Assembly: GCA_965213885.1 (NCBI GenBank)
Contig: OZ243919.1
Span: 496,001-560,000, forward strand
Source of the DNA: VYFG01 sp965213885
Lineage (GTDB): Bacteria; Pseudomonadota; Gammaproteobacteria; Arenicellales; Poriferihabitantaceae
Direction: 5' to 3'
Length of the DNA stretch: 64,000 nucleotides
A program made the translations under genes and the position numbers. Under the pieces are notes generated by a model. It did not search any database and was not told where the DNA came from. It saw only the letters and a list, made by a program, of their open reading frames with translations. This document shows positions 35,405 to 43,585 of this stretch, in pieces; position 1 is the stretch's first letter, and each line of letters opens with the position of its first letter.

Positions 35405-37176
35405 CCGGTCGTGCCCCGGAAATTTACCGAGCGCTTCTGGAGAGCCTGAGCGACGGGGTGATCGTCATTGATTTCGACGGGTCGATCAGGATGACCAATG
35501 CTGCCTTCTGTCGAATGTTCGGGTTCGACTCCGATGAAACAATCGGGCGCTCCTTTGGCGAGCTTTTTGTCGAGTTCGAGGGTTTCGACGAGTTTGTCCA
35601 GATTATCTTCGACGCCGTTATCGAACGCGGAGAAATCGCACGGCGCATCACACGGGTTCGCATCGGCGATGAGCCTCGATCCCTGTCCATCACTACCTCC
35701 TGTCTGATGTCGGAAGAAGCCTCCCAGAAGAAGCGGGTAGCGATGATCGCCGTGGTCTCCGATATCACGGAGGTCCGGGAGTTGCGCGAGACCGAGCTGC
35801 GCCAGGCGACGGTGATCAAGACGCAAATGGGTGATCTCCAGGACGCCTATCGTGAACTTGAGGCCAAGAACGAGACGCTCTCGGCAATGACGAGACGCGT
35901 TCGCATGGTGCGTGGCGTCGCGATGGTTTTCGTCCTGATCGTATTCCTCAGTATCGGCGTCTGGTATGTTCGGCCGCTGGATTTATTCAGTGCCACTGCG
36001 CTCCACGCACGTCCGGACACCGAAGTTGGCAGCCTGGAAGCGCTGCAGACGGTGACGGTCACACCTCGCGAACTTCGTTCGACCATCGCGCTTCAGGGCC
36101 ACCTCGCTCCGGGACGGGTCACCGAGATCGTGAGTCCGGTTGACAGCCATGTAAGTGCGGTGCATGCAGTGCCCGGGAATCGGGTGGCAGAAGGTGATCC
36201 GCTGATCGATCTCGACACAGGCCAGCTTGTCGAAGATCATCGGCGGGTCCAGGTCGAGCAAATCAAGGCGCGCGACAAGCTTGTCGAAATCGAGAACTGG
36301 GAGAACAGTGCTGACATGACGCGCGCACGGCGCGCCTTGCGACGGGCGAAGATCGCGCTCGATGACGCAGAACGGGATCTCGGGAGAACCACTTTTCTTC
36401 TGGAGCAGGGACTTGTTCCTGCTTCGCAGCACGAAGATGCGCAGCGGCAGCGGCAGAACCGGATTCTGGATGTCGAGGAGGCCGAGCGGGAGCTGAAGGT
36501 GATAAGGGCACGGGGCGGTGACGAGGCGATGCGGGTGGCTCAGCTGGAAGCCAGGACAGCCGAGGATCGCCTTCGCGTACAAGAGAGAAGACTGGACCTG
36601 GCGCGCATCAGGGCACCGATCGCTGGGGTTGTCATGGCGGTGGACAGTCCAAGGTCCAAGTCTTTGACGAAGGGTCGCCCAGTGGCACAGGGGGAACAGC
36701 TGCTGAGTATTGCGGATCTGGAGCGCCTCTCTGTGGTCACGAGCGTGGACGAGGTGGACATTAGGAAGGTCGGGGCTGGCCAGCAGGCCTGGATCACTGG
36801 CCCCGGGTTTCCCGGTCTGAAGATCGAGGGAATCGTGACCCGCGTCTCTTCGCGGTCAGATTCCAGTAGGCGGCGGCGCAACGCACCACAATTCGAGGTT
36901 GTCGTCACACTGGACAGGCTGGAGGCAGAGGCTGTTGACCAGTTGCGAGTGGGTATGTCGGCTCATGTCACCATCGTCGTTCATCACCGTCCGGCGGCCC
37001 TGCTGGTACCGATCGATGCAATCGAGCAGGGAGATGACAAGGCTTGGCTGCGTGTCATCAACGGGGGGAGTGGTGTCGCAGAGCGGCGCGCGGTCGAGCT
37101 GGGTCTCACTACGCTCGACTCGGTCGAAGTGGTGAAGGGTCTCTTACCCGGCGATAAAGTTGTCCTGTCCCGATGA
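35401..37176 (+). CDS. PAS domain fused to HlyD/MacA-type periplasmic adaptor
   Basis: A 591-residue protein with an unusual order. Residues about 8-125 form a PAS domain (LSDGVIVIDFDGSIRMTNAA, then AVVSDITEVRELRE as its C-terminal cap). Residues 126-165 look like a coiled coil, and 170-191 are a single membrane helix (VRGVAMVFVLIVFLSIGVWY). The rest is a periplasmic adaptor: a lipoyl-like half at 243-273, a long alpha-helical hairpin at 275-400, the second lipoyl-like half RIRAPIAGVVMAVDSP at 403-440 and beta-barrel domains to the end. Normal adaptors have only a short cytoplasmic tail. The PAS domain would sit in the cytoplasm beside the ATPase and could gate transport by sensing redox, ligand or light. 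Confidence 0.88.
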   Translation: MTGRAPEIYRALLESLSDGVIVIDFDGSIRMTNAAFCRMFGFDSDETIGRSFGELFVEFEGFDEFVQIIFDAVIERGEIARRITRVRIGDEPRSLSITTSCLMSEEASQKKRVAMIAVVSDITEVRELRETELRQATVIKTQMGDLQDAYRELEAKNETLSAMTRRVRMVRGVAMVFVLIVFLSIGVWYVRPLDLFSATALHARPDTEVGSLEALQTVTVTPRELRSTIALQGHLAPGRVTEIVSPVDSHVSAVHAVPGNRVAEGDPLIDLDTGQLVEDHRRVQVEQIKARDKLVEIENWENSADMTRARRALRRAKIALDDAERDLGRTTFLLEQGLVPASQHEDAQRQRQNRILDVEEAERELKVIRARGGDEAMRVAQLEARTAEDRLRVQERRLDLARIRAPIAGVVMAVDSPRSKSLTKGRPVAQGEQLLSIADLERLSVVTSVDEVDIRKVGAGQQAWITGPGFPGLKIEGIVTRVSSRSDSSRRRRNAPQFEVVVTLDRLEAEAVDQLRVGMSAHVTIVVHHRPAALLVPIDAIEQGDDKAWLRVINGGSGVAERRAVELGLTTLDSVEVVKGLLPGDKVVLSR

Positions 37177-37214
37177 TCCGTAACGGGATACTTTGACGGA
37201 GGTACCGGAGGGAA

Positions 37215-37955
37215 ATGTTGAAGTTGGCCGGTATTTGCAGGTCCTACCGGGTGGGGCCGGTGATGACCGAGATCCTGCGAGATGTCGATCTGGAGGTCGA
37301 TGCGGGAGACCTGATATCGATCATGGGGCCATCGGGCAGTGGCAAGACGACGCTCATGAATATTATCGGTCTGCTGGACCGCCCGACCTCGGGTACCTGT
37401 CTCCTGGATGGTCGAGATATCTCCGGTCTGCGGGACGACGAACTGTCTGCCCTGCGTAACCGGCATATTGGTTTCGTATTCCAGTCTTTCCACCTGCTGC
37501 CACAACTGACCGCACTCGAGAATGTCTACTTGCCGCTGGTGTACCGGGGGACCGGGCGGCTGGAAATGCACCGTCGTGCACAGGCGATTCTGGAACGCGT
37601 TGGCATGGGACACCGGATCGGTCACCGACCAGACCAGCTTTCCGGAGGACAAAAACAGAGGGTTGCCATTGCCCGGGCGCTGGTGGGGGAGCCCGCACTG
37701 CTTCTTGCCGACGAGCCCACGGGTGCATTGGACACCAGCACGGCCGCTGAGGTGATGGAGTTGCTGCTACGGCTGAATACAGAACAGGGAATCACGATCC
37801 TGATCATTACGCATGACCCTTCGGTCGCACGTCAGTGCACGCGGCAGACGCGCATTCGTGACGGCAGGCTCTTCGAGTTGGAAGCCCTGCGTTCCGGCCT
37901 CGACCCGCAACAGTCCGGAGACAGTCCGGGCGTCGCAGCGTTGCCTAGGGTGTAA
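37215..37955 (+). CDS. MacB/LolD-type ABC exporter ATPase
   Basis: A 246-residue ATPase with every motif canonical: Walker A GPSGSGKTTLMNIIG near residue 38, Q-loop FVFQSFHLLPQLTALENV, signature LSGGQKQRVAIARAL, Walker B LLLADEPTGALD and H-loop IITHDPSVA. This is the MacB/FtsE/LolD subgroup, which drives periplasm-to-outside export by mechanotransmission. It starts at the ATG at 37215 with a GGAGGTACCGGAGGG stretch upstream. It follows the PAS-adaptor gene by 38 bases and precedes the permease by 14. Confidence 0.92.
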   Translation: MLKLAGICRSYRVGPVMTEILRDVDLEVDAGDLISIMGPSGSGKTTLMNIIGLLDRPTSGTCLLDGRDISGLRDDELSALRNRHIGFVFQSFHLLPQLTALENVYLPLVYRGTGRLEMHRRAQAILERVGMGHRIGHRPDQLSGGQKQRVAIARALVGEPALLLADEPTGALDTSTAAEVMELLLRLNTEQGITILIITHDPSVARQCTRQTRIRDGRLFELEALRSGLDPQQSGDSPGVAALPRV

Positions 37956-37969
37956 TACAGGCTCCTGAA

Positions 37970-39169
37970 ATGGCGTCGCGAACCTTCTCGGTCCTTCTGG
38001 CCAATGCCCGCGAGGCGGTCGACAGCTTGCGCAAGGCGGGAATGCGTACGGTACTGGGTTTGGTTGGTGTCATGATTGGCATCTCGTCGGTCATTGCAAT
38101 GGTCTCGCTGGGCGAGATTGCCAAGGAGCAGGCCCGCAAGCAGTTTGAGGCGCTCGGTACTGACATCGTCGTCGTCCGCAAGGCTGCCGGTACCCACGAA
38201 AAAAGGATTGGCCTTGCGGACGCCATGCAATTAATGACAGTCCCGTCAATTCTGGAGGCGGCCCCTAGAATATCGGGGCGTGGAACATTCCGCTTCGCCG
38301 GACGGGAGGTCGGACGGGGATCGATTCAGGGTGTCACGCGGTCCTTTGCTAGTGTGAGCAAGTTGACGTTGCAGGAGGGCCGGTTCATTTCGAACCTGGA
38401 TGTTGACAGGTACTGGTGCGTCATTGGTGCCGAGGTTGCGGAAGCGATGCGCAGGCAGGGAGAGGACCACCTTTTGGGAGCGCTTCTCGAGGCCGATGGG
38501 GTTCTGTTCACCGTTGTAGGCGTGCTGGACAGCAAGGCGGAGAGCTATGCGCTGCCGGTCCAGGTGAGCGCAGACAAATCCGTTTTTGTCCCGATAACCA
38601 CGGCACAGCGGATTGTCTCCGATTCTGGGGTCGAGGTCATCATCGCCCGGTCGGGCCCCGACGCTCATCACGAAGCGGTGGTGGAGGATGTCCAGTCATT
38701 TTTCCGCAAACGTTCGCCCGATCTCGGCCTCGATATCGTCACCGCAAAGGAATTGATCGCCCGGATGGAGTCACAAATGGGGATCTTTACCCTGTTGCTG
38801 GGTGCAGTGGGCAGCATTTCGCTGATTGTCGGCGGGATTGGGATCATGAACATCATGCTCGTGTCTGTGGCAGAGCGGCGCGCGGAAATCTCCATCCGCC
38901 GTGCCTTGGGCGCACGGCAAAGGGACATCAGGAGCCAGTTCCTTATCGAATCCCTCATCCTGACAAGCGTGGGTGGCGTGCTTGGCATTGTGCTTGGGTT
39001 GGCGGCAACCTGGGTAATCTGCCGCTTCACCAGCTGGGATTTTCTGATCTCGGGTCTCTCCGTGGTGAGTGGTCTCAGCACGGCGACGGCAGTGGGTCTG
39101 TTCTTCGGGTTCCAGCCTGCACATCAAGCCTCGCGGCTTGATCCGATCGCGGGACTTCAAGGCAAGTAG
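37970..39169 (+). CDS. MacB-type ABC exporter permease (FtsX-like)
   Basis: A 399-residue permease with a first membrane helix at about 25-46 (RTVLGLVGVMIGISSVIAMV), a periplasmic MacB-PCD domain, and three C-terminal helices in the FtsX domain (LLLGAVGSISLIVGGIGIMN, RRAEISIRRALGAR, then two more). In E. coli MacB the ATPase and permease are one chain; here they are separate. Together with the ATPase, PAS-adaptor and TolC-like channel it completes a tripartite exporter of peptides, protein toxins or lipopeptides. Confidence 0.9.
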   Translation: MASRTFSVLLANAREAVDSLRKAGMRTVLGLVGVMIGISSVIAMVSLGEIAKEQARKQFEALGTDIVVVRKAAGTHEKRIGLADAMQLMTVPSILEAAPRISGRGTFRFAGREVGRGSIQGVTRSFASVSKLTLQEGRFISNLDVDRYWCVIGAEVAEAMRRQGEDHLLGALLEADGVLFTVVGVLDSKAESYALPVQVSADKSVFVPITTAQRIVSDSGVEVIIARSGPDAHHEAVVEDVQSFFRKRSPDLGLDIVTAKELIARMESQMGIFTLLLGAVGSISLIVGGIGIMNIMLVSVAERRAEISIRRALGARQRDIRSQFLIESLILTSVGGVLGIVLGLAATWVICRFTSWDFLISGLSVVSGLSTATAVGLFFGFQPAHQASRLDPIAGLQGK

Positions 39170-39693
39170 GCGTACGCGCCAGCGACATAACCATGGCGAA
39201 GGGATTCACAGTTGCGGGACTGCCTGTGCCATGACTGCCAGGCGAATTGCTGTCAGTCAGGCTCCCGGGGTCGAACCGCCTGTCAAAGGCCATGGAAGGG
39301 GTTGTATCCAGAGGCAAAAGGCCAAGCTGCCGCATGATCGGGTTGCATCACCCGACCTCGGTAGATTCCAAGCTCAATCCTCTTGATTGATGTGCAGGGC
39401 ACCATCCCGTAATGCCCACCTCCTCATGCATTACGGCAAGGCCAATTTGTTCTGTTACTTACACCTTGTAAATTCAACGAGTTACAGTTGCGGCAGATCT
39501 CCAGTCGCACACCATAAATAACCAAGAAAAAAAGCCCTGCATCAAGGAGTTGCGCTGATTTACGGTCATTGAGGCAAGTCCAGAACATTCGACTTGTGCA
39601 TTACGGGCTAAGGTGGTGTATGATCTTGATTATCCAGTATACTTGCATGTGTGAAATGTCAAAGCACGAAGCGGAATTGGATCGTTACGAGAC
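39170..39693. other. AT-richer intergenic region before the secreted-protein cluster
   Basis: 524 bases with no supportable gene and visibly lower GC than the flanking operons, especially 39390-39680. A TATACT at 39638-39643 is a reasonable -10 candidate for the downstream cluster, but the -35 match is poor. I see no clear terminator after the permease gene. Confidence 0.4.
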
Positions 39694-39851
39694 ATGACAG
39701 TCGCCGTGATTGATGTACCTCAAGACATACGTCGATCCATGTCGCCCTGCCACGAATTACTAAGGGGAATGAGTTCATGAGTAATACGCCCTATGAAATT
39801 GCCGTAATGACCCGTGCTTGGCAAGTTGCCCTTGCAGCTGTTGTGCTGAGC
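39685..39851 (+). repeat. Direct repeat copy 1: leader region plus signal-peptide start
   Basis: About 165 bases nearly identical to 40624-40792, offset by about 940 bases. It covers the upstream leader ORF, the ribosome site, the start codon and the first 20-25 codons of the downstream gene. Similarity stops inside the signal peptide; the downstream genes then differ completely. Confidence 0.85.
39694..39780 (+). CDS. 28-codon upstream leader ORF
   Basis: A short ORF beginning MTVAVIDVPQDIRRSM whose TGA overlaps the ATG of the next gene as ATGA, the usual sign of translational coupling. The second copy of the repeat (40634 on) has almost the same peptide, but without a stop, so there it is in frame with the downstream gene. 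I do not recognise the peptide. It may be a real leader peptide or simply duplicated untranslated sequence; the few differences between the copies do not decide. Confidence 0.4.
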   Translation: MTVAVIDVPQDIRRSMSPCHELLRGMSS

Positions 39852-40613
39852 GCTGCCCTTGCCACCGCCGGGCCCGTCCGCGCCCAGAACGCCCCGACAT
39901 ATGGCGACTGTGCTGACGCTTGGTACGAGAGCGACGCCTCCGACCATTGCCCGGCTCCCGGCACCCAATTCTGGTTTGACACCCCGAACGGAGAGTGCAG
40001 CGTCACGGCCAGGTGCAGGAAGTTGAATGGTGTGCCATCAACCCAGCAAACTGTCACCGGCGATCTGGATGACATGCGCGATCTGGTGAGCTGCGACGGC
40101 AAGCTCAAAATCGGCTCTTGCCTCGATGCTACTCAACAAGCCGCCCTGGAGACACAATGCAGGGATGCATGGGATGGCAGCGATGCCAGCCAGAGATGCG
40201 GTTCGTCTTACGGATCCCACAGCGTGTCGACCTATCAAGGCGTGCAATGTCATGTCTCGACCTCCTGCGGGACCCTGGCGGTGGGAGCGTCCTTCTACGG
40301 ATCTTCCAGCGATGTGGGGCAGCTCGATTTCTGTAACAACGAGTTGTCCACCTCTTGCCCAACGGTCGCGAAATGCACGAACGCATGGAATGCGAGTTCG
40401 GCCAAACAGACCTGTAACTATTCCGGCGTCTTTGGCACCCAAATCGCAGTGGATTCGGGACAATGCTCCGTAAAGACCCATTGCGAAAGACTGGTTGACG
40501 ATCCGTTGGGAAAGACCGGGGGAATCATCGCAGTTGAGACCTCGTACAAGGGGGATCTGGGACAGGTGCAAAACCTCAAGAACTGCCACGGTAACCTCAA
40601 GTTATCCTGCTGA
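39777..40613 (+). CDS. Exported protein of three six-cysteine modules
   Basis: A 278-residue protein not recognised with certainty. A signal peptide (VALAAVVLSAALATAGPVRAQ, residues about 17-37) precedes three tandem modules of roughly 70-80 residues. Each has six cysteines in the pattern C-x2-AW, a second Cys about nine residues on, then C-x-V-x3-C, and finally a DL/DV...L..C.G.L...C ending. That makes 18 cysteines, probably disulfide-bonded in the periplasm or outside. The ending loosely recalls cyanovirin-N-type lectin repeats, but I would not call it one. It is paralogous to the gene at 41846. It lies downstream of the exporter operon and might be its cargo. Confidence 0.8.
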   Translation: MSNTPYEIAVMTRAWQVALAAVVLSAALATAGPVRAQNAPTYGDCADAWYESDASDHCPAPGTQFWFDTPNGECSVTARCRKLNGVPSTQQTVTGDLDDMRDLVSCDGKLKIGSCLDATQQAALETQCRDAWDGSDASQRCGSSYGSHSVSTYQGVQCHVSTSCGTLAVGASFYGSSSDVGQLDFCNNELSTSCPTVAKCTNAWNASSAKQTCNYSGVFGTQIAVDSGQCSVKTHCERLVDDPLGKTGGIIAVETSYKGDLGQVQNLKNCHGNLKLSC

Positions 40614-40623
40614 ATTTCCGGTG

Positions 40624-40792
40624 TTTACGAGGCATGAAAGTCGCCGTTATTGATGTACCTCAAGACATACGTCGATCCATGTCTCCCTGCCACCACTTAC
40701 TAAGGAGAAACGAGATCATGAGTAGTACACCATATGAAATACCCGTAATGACCCGGGCTTGGCGAGTCGCCCTTGCAGCCATCGTGCTGGCA
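40624..40792 (+). repeat. Direct repeat copy 2: leader region plus signal-peptide start
   Basis: The second copy of the 39685-39851 repeat. It keeps the leader ORF codons, an improved AAGGAG ribosome site near 40702 and the first signal-peptide codons, with a one-base length change just before the start codon. Here the leader frame runs into the Calx-beta gene without a stop. Confidence 0.85.
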
Positions 40793-41239
40793 GGGAGCGT
40801 CGTGCTCATCATGCCGCAGGCGGCGCACGCCGTGGACACCGGTGCCACCGAGGGCGAGACGATGGAGTTCACCGTCAAGCTCGGGGCCGCGCCGAACGGC
40901 TGGGCAGTGCGCTACAAGTACCAGACGCAAGACGGCGCCGCCGTCAAGGACGAGGATTACGAAGAGACCACCGGCACCGTGACCTTCAACTCAGGGGTCA
41001 AGGAGCAAAAGATCGAGGTGGATACGATCGACGACAGCGAGGAAGAAGACCCGGAAGTCTTCAAGCTCAAGCTCTACGACCAGGAGGTCAACGGGCTCTA
41101 TCGCGACGTCACCGGGTGGGTTACACCGACATCCAGCATCCGGTCCATGCCGGGCAACATGACGTTGAAGGGCCAGATCCAGGATAACGATCAGGCGGTC
41201 AAGGCGGGATGCGGGAACGCGGGTCAGTACTGCGATTGA
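40718..41239 (+). CDS. Exported single Calx-beta-domain protein
   Basis: A 173-residue protein. I chose the ATG at 40718 over an in-frame ATG at 40634 because it has an AAGGAG site and matches the start of the first secreted gene (MSSTPYE versus MSNTPYE). A signal peptide (WRVALAAIVLAGSVVLIM, ending AHA) is followed by one Calx-beta-like domain: TEGETMEFTVKL, then DEDYEETTGTVTF, VDTIDDSEEEDPEVFKLKL and KGQIQDND. The acidic loops are the likely calcium ligands. A damaged paralogue lies immediately downstream. Confidence 0.8.
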   Translation: MSSTPYEIPVMTRAWRVALAAIVLAGSVVLIMPQAAHAVDTGATEGETMEFTVKLGAAPNGWAVRYKYQTQDGAAVKDEDYEETTGTVTFNSGVKEQKIEVDTIDDSEEEDPEVFKLKLYDQEVNGLYRDVTGWVTPTSSIRSMPGNMTLKGQIQDNDQAVKAGCGNAGQYCD

Positions 41240-41331
41240 GGCCGCGCGACCGTGCGACGAGCGGGCACGCGATGCCGGTCCCGGCCCGCGCCCGCCGCTG
41301 TCCATGGCGGAGAGCAGGGGAGGCGAGTGCT

Positions 41332-41817
41332 ATGAGAACCTCATACAAGGTCCTGCAGAACCTGTCCCCGCCTCGGGTTCTGCGCACACTGGCGCTCGCC
41401 CTGTCGGTGCTTGCGGGCGGGCTCCTCGCCGCGCCGGAGGTCTACGCGCAGAATACGAGCGTGGATGCGAGCGCGAATGAAGGCCGGGTGGTGACATTCG
41501 TGATCACTGTGACGGGATTCACCACGCGCGACAATGCCGCTCGCTACTCATACCGAACGAAGGACGTCACGGCGGAGGCAGGCAAGGATTACAATTCGCG
41601 GACAGCCATGTCACATTTATCCCGAGCAGTTCCAGTGCCGGGATCAACATCGTAACGATCGAAGACGATCTCGATGAAGGTAACGGGACCTTCGAGTTGG
41701 AGTTTACGACCGCAAGGTCAAGGACAGTACCCGGGTGACACGACGTGGCGCACGTCTTCTGCCACCTATCCCAGAGCGCAAAAGCTCACCATGACCGGTC
41801 GGATTTTCGATCAGTGA
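41332..41817 (+). pseudogene. Frameshifted paralogue of the Calx-beta protein
   Basis: The gene begins with an ATG after a GGGGAGG site and encodes a signal peptide and the first half of a Calx-beta domain (NEGRVVTFVITVTG, AGKDYNS), but the frame then reaches a stop at 41653. The missing half is present in other frames: HVTFIPSSSSAG and TIEDDLDEGNGTFELEF after a shift near 41600, YDRKVKDSTRVT after one near 41703, and SSATYPRAQKLTMTGRIFD to a stop at 41817 after one near 41740. These match the intact paralogue in order. Three separate shifts argue for a dead gene, unless the assembly is poor here. Confidence 0.8.
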
Positions 41818-41845
41818 CTGGGATCAAACACATAGGAGACAAGCG

Positions 41846-42670
41846 ATGAAAACCAATCGAACTTCGACCGGGCACCCGGCGATTGCTTTGGTGGCGGTCG
41901 TGCTGGTCACTGCCCTTGCCGCAGCCGGGCCCGCCCGTGCCCAGGACGGCCCGACGCAGACCGAGTGTCTTGACGCGTGGGACGCGAGCGATGCCTCCGA
42001 GCATTGCCCATTTTCCAGCAATCAGTTCTGGATGACGGCTTCGAACGAAGAGTGCAGCGTCACGACCAGGTGCCGGAAGTCGGATGGCTGGGCATCGCAG
42101 ATGCAAACGGTCACCGGCGATCTGGATGACATGCGCGATCTGGTGAGCTGCGACGGCGTGCTCAAAGTCAGCTCCTGCCTCTCCGCTGATCAACAAGCCG
42201 CCCTGGCGACAGCCTGCCAGGCGGCGTGGGACGACAGCGATGCCAGCCAGAAGTGCGGTTCGTCCTTCGGATCCCACAGCGTGTTGCTATCAGGCCAGCA
42301 GTGTCATGTCTCGACCTCCTGCGGGACCCTGGCGGTGGCAGCGTCCTTCTACGGGTCGCCCGACGATGTGAAACAGCTCGATTATTGCGATGGCGGTCTG
42401 TCCACCTCTTGCCCCATCCCCGTAACGGTTGAGAACTGTAAGAGCGCATGGAATGCGAGCGAGGCCAGCGATACCTGTAGCGTTACAGGATATGCCAATA
42501 CCAGGCCGGTCGCAGTGGATTCGGGACAATGCACCATGAAGGCCAGGTGCAGAAGATGGAGTGCTCTGTTCGTCGGCGAGGTCTCTCCGCGGTATGTCGA
42601 TTTCAAGGGGAGCGTGGAACAGGTGCAAGTCCTCAAGAACTGCGACGGGTACCTCAAGACCTCCTGCTGA
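41846..42670 (+). CDS. Exported protein of three six-cysteine modules, second paralogue
   Basis: A 274-residue paralogue of the protein at 39777, also with 18 cysteines in three six-cysteine modules. DNA identity is high in parts, for example around 42110-42160 against 40050-40100, which points to a recent duplication. Its signal peptide (IALVAVVLVTALAAAGPARA) and upstream region differ from those of the first copy, so it has its own TAGGAG ribosome site and does not carry the leader repeat. Function unknown; exported and probably disulfide-rich. Confidence 0.8.
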   Translation: MKTNRTSTGHPAIALVAVVLVTALAAAGPARAQDGPTQTECLDAWDASDASEHCPFSSNQFWMTASNEECSVTTRCRKSDGWASQMQTVTGDLDDMRDLVSCDGVLKVSSCLSADQQAALATACQAAWDDSDASQKCGSSFGSHSVLLSGQQCHVSTSCGTLAVAASFYGSPDDVKQLDYCDGGLSTSCPIPVTVENCKSAWNASEASDTCSVTGYANTRPVAVDSGQCTMKARCRRWSALFVGEVSPRYVDFKGSVEQVQVLKNCDGYLKTSC

Positions 42671-42944
42671 GCTCCCGGTCTTGAGGTTCGCATGACGTCG
42701 ATCCGGGCGTGGGCCTTTCGGCCCGGTGCCTACGTCCGGACTTGTTTTGAACCCATGTTTCACGCTGGTTACGGCACTGGTGGGAGATTCGCTGGGTGGC
42801 CGGCGTGGCGCACAGCACCATAGGCCTTGATCTTTCGGATCAGGGCGATAACCCGCCTTGGGGTAATTCAGCCATGTAAGGATGTCCCAGTTCTTGGGGA
42901 GTATTCTTGATCTATCTGCTTGGGCACTGGGATTGCATGTCGTG

Positions 42945-43490
42945 GCGTCCACCCCGTCGGTGGCGGACAGGGAGTCGTTCTCGGGTACGAGGCAGAGTCC
43001 GGCCATCCGGAACGTCTGAAACACTTGCACCCCCTCGAGCATGTAGGCTGTGCTGACCACCCCGACCTCGGCCTGTCCCGAGATGACTGATGCGACGATC
43101 TCCTTGATGTGTCGTACACTGATCACGATGCGCAGCTCGGGATGGCTCTCCTGGTGCCGGGCAACGGCACGCGGCAGCGCAGATTCGGCCACCGAAGGGA
43201 TGACACCGACCGGCAGGTCACCGTTCTGGAGCGAGCGGATCATCCGCGCGGTTTCGCGCAGGTGGTCGATGCTGACGAATACGCTTTCCACGGCCGGGTG
43301 CAGCCGCCTTCCCGCCAGGGTAGGCGCCATTGTGCTTCAGCTGAGCGTGAACAGCCTGAAGCCCACGGAATTCAACAGTTCCGTGATGTGCTTGCTGACA
43401 CTTGGCTCTGACAGGTGCAATACTCAGCGGCCGCTGAGGTGGAGCCGGTCAGGAAGATCGCTTGCAAAACCTTAACGCGCCTCCGGTTCC
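42945..43490 (-). pseudogene. Broken LysR-family regulator
   Basis: Pieces of a LysR-type regulator lie in order but in different frames. The helix-turn-helix part (VKVLQAIFLTGSTSAAAE at 43476-43423) changes frame to LHLSEPSVSKHITELLNSVG, meets an in-frame TGA after LFTLS, and resumes as APTLAGRRLHPAVESVF and the effector domain (GDLPVGVIPSVAESALP, SGQAEVGVVSTAYMLEGV). Similarity ends near 42945 with about half the effector domain missing. It is divergent from the PhyH gene, so it was probably its regulator. The 270 bases beyond it hold nothing I recognise. Confidence 0.75.
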
Positions 43491-43585
43491 TGCACGGATT
43501 GTTCTGTTGCTGACGGGTTTTGGTATTACGCCAATTACCGTATGATTGGATTCTTGAGACCGCAAGAAGCGATGGTTTTGTCTTC

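Noticed and set aside
39777..42670. Six-cysteine modules called as cyanovirin-N lectins
   Set aside because: Only the last part of each module resembles that family and the cysteine number differs; similarity is too vague without a profile search.
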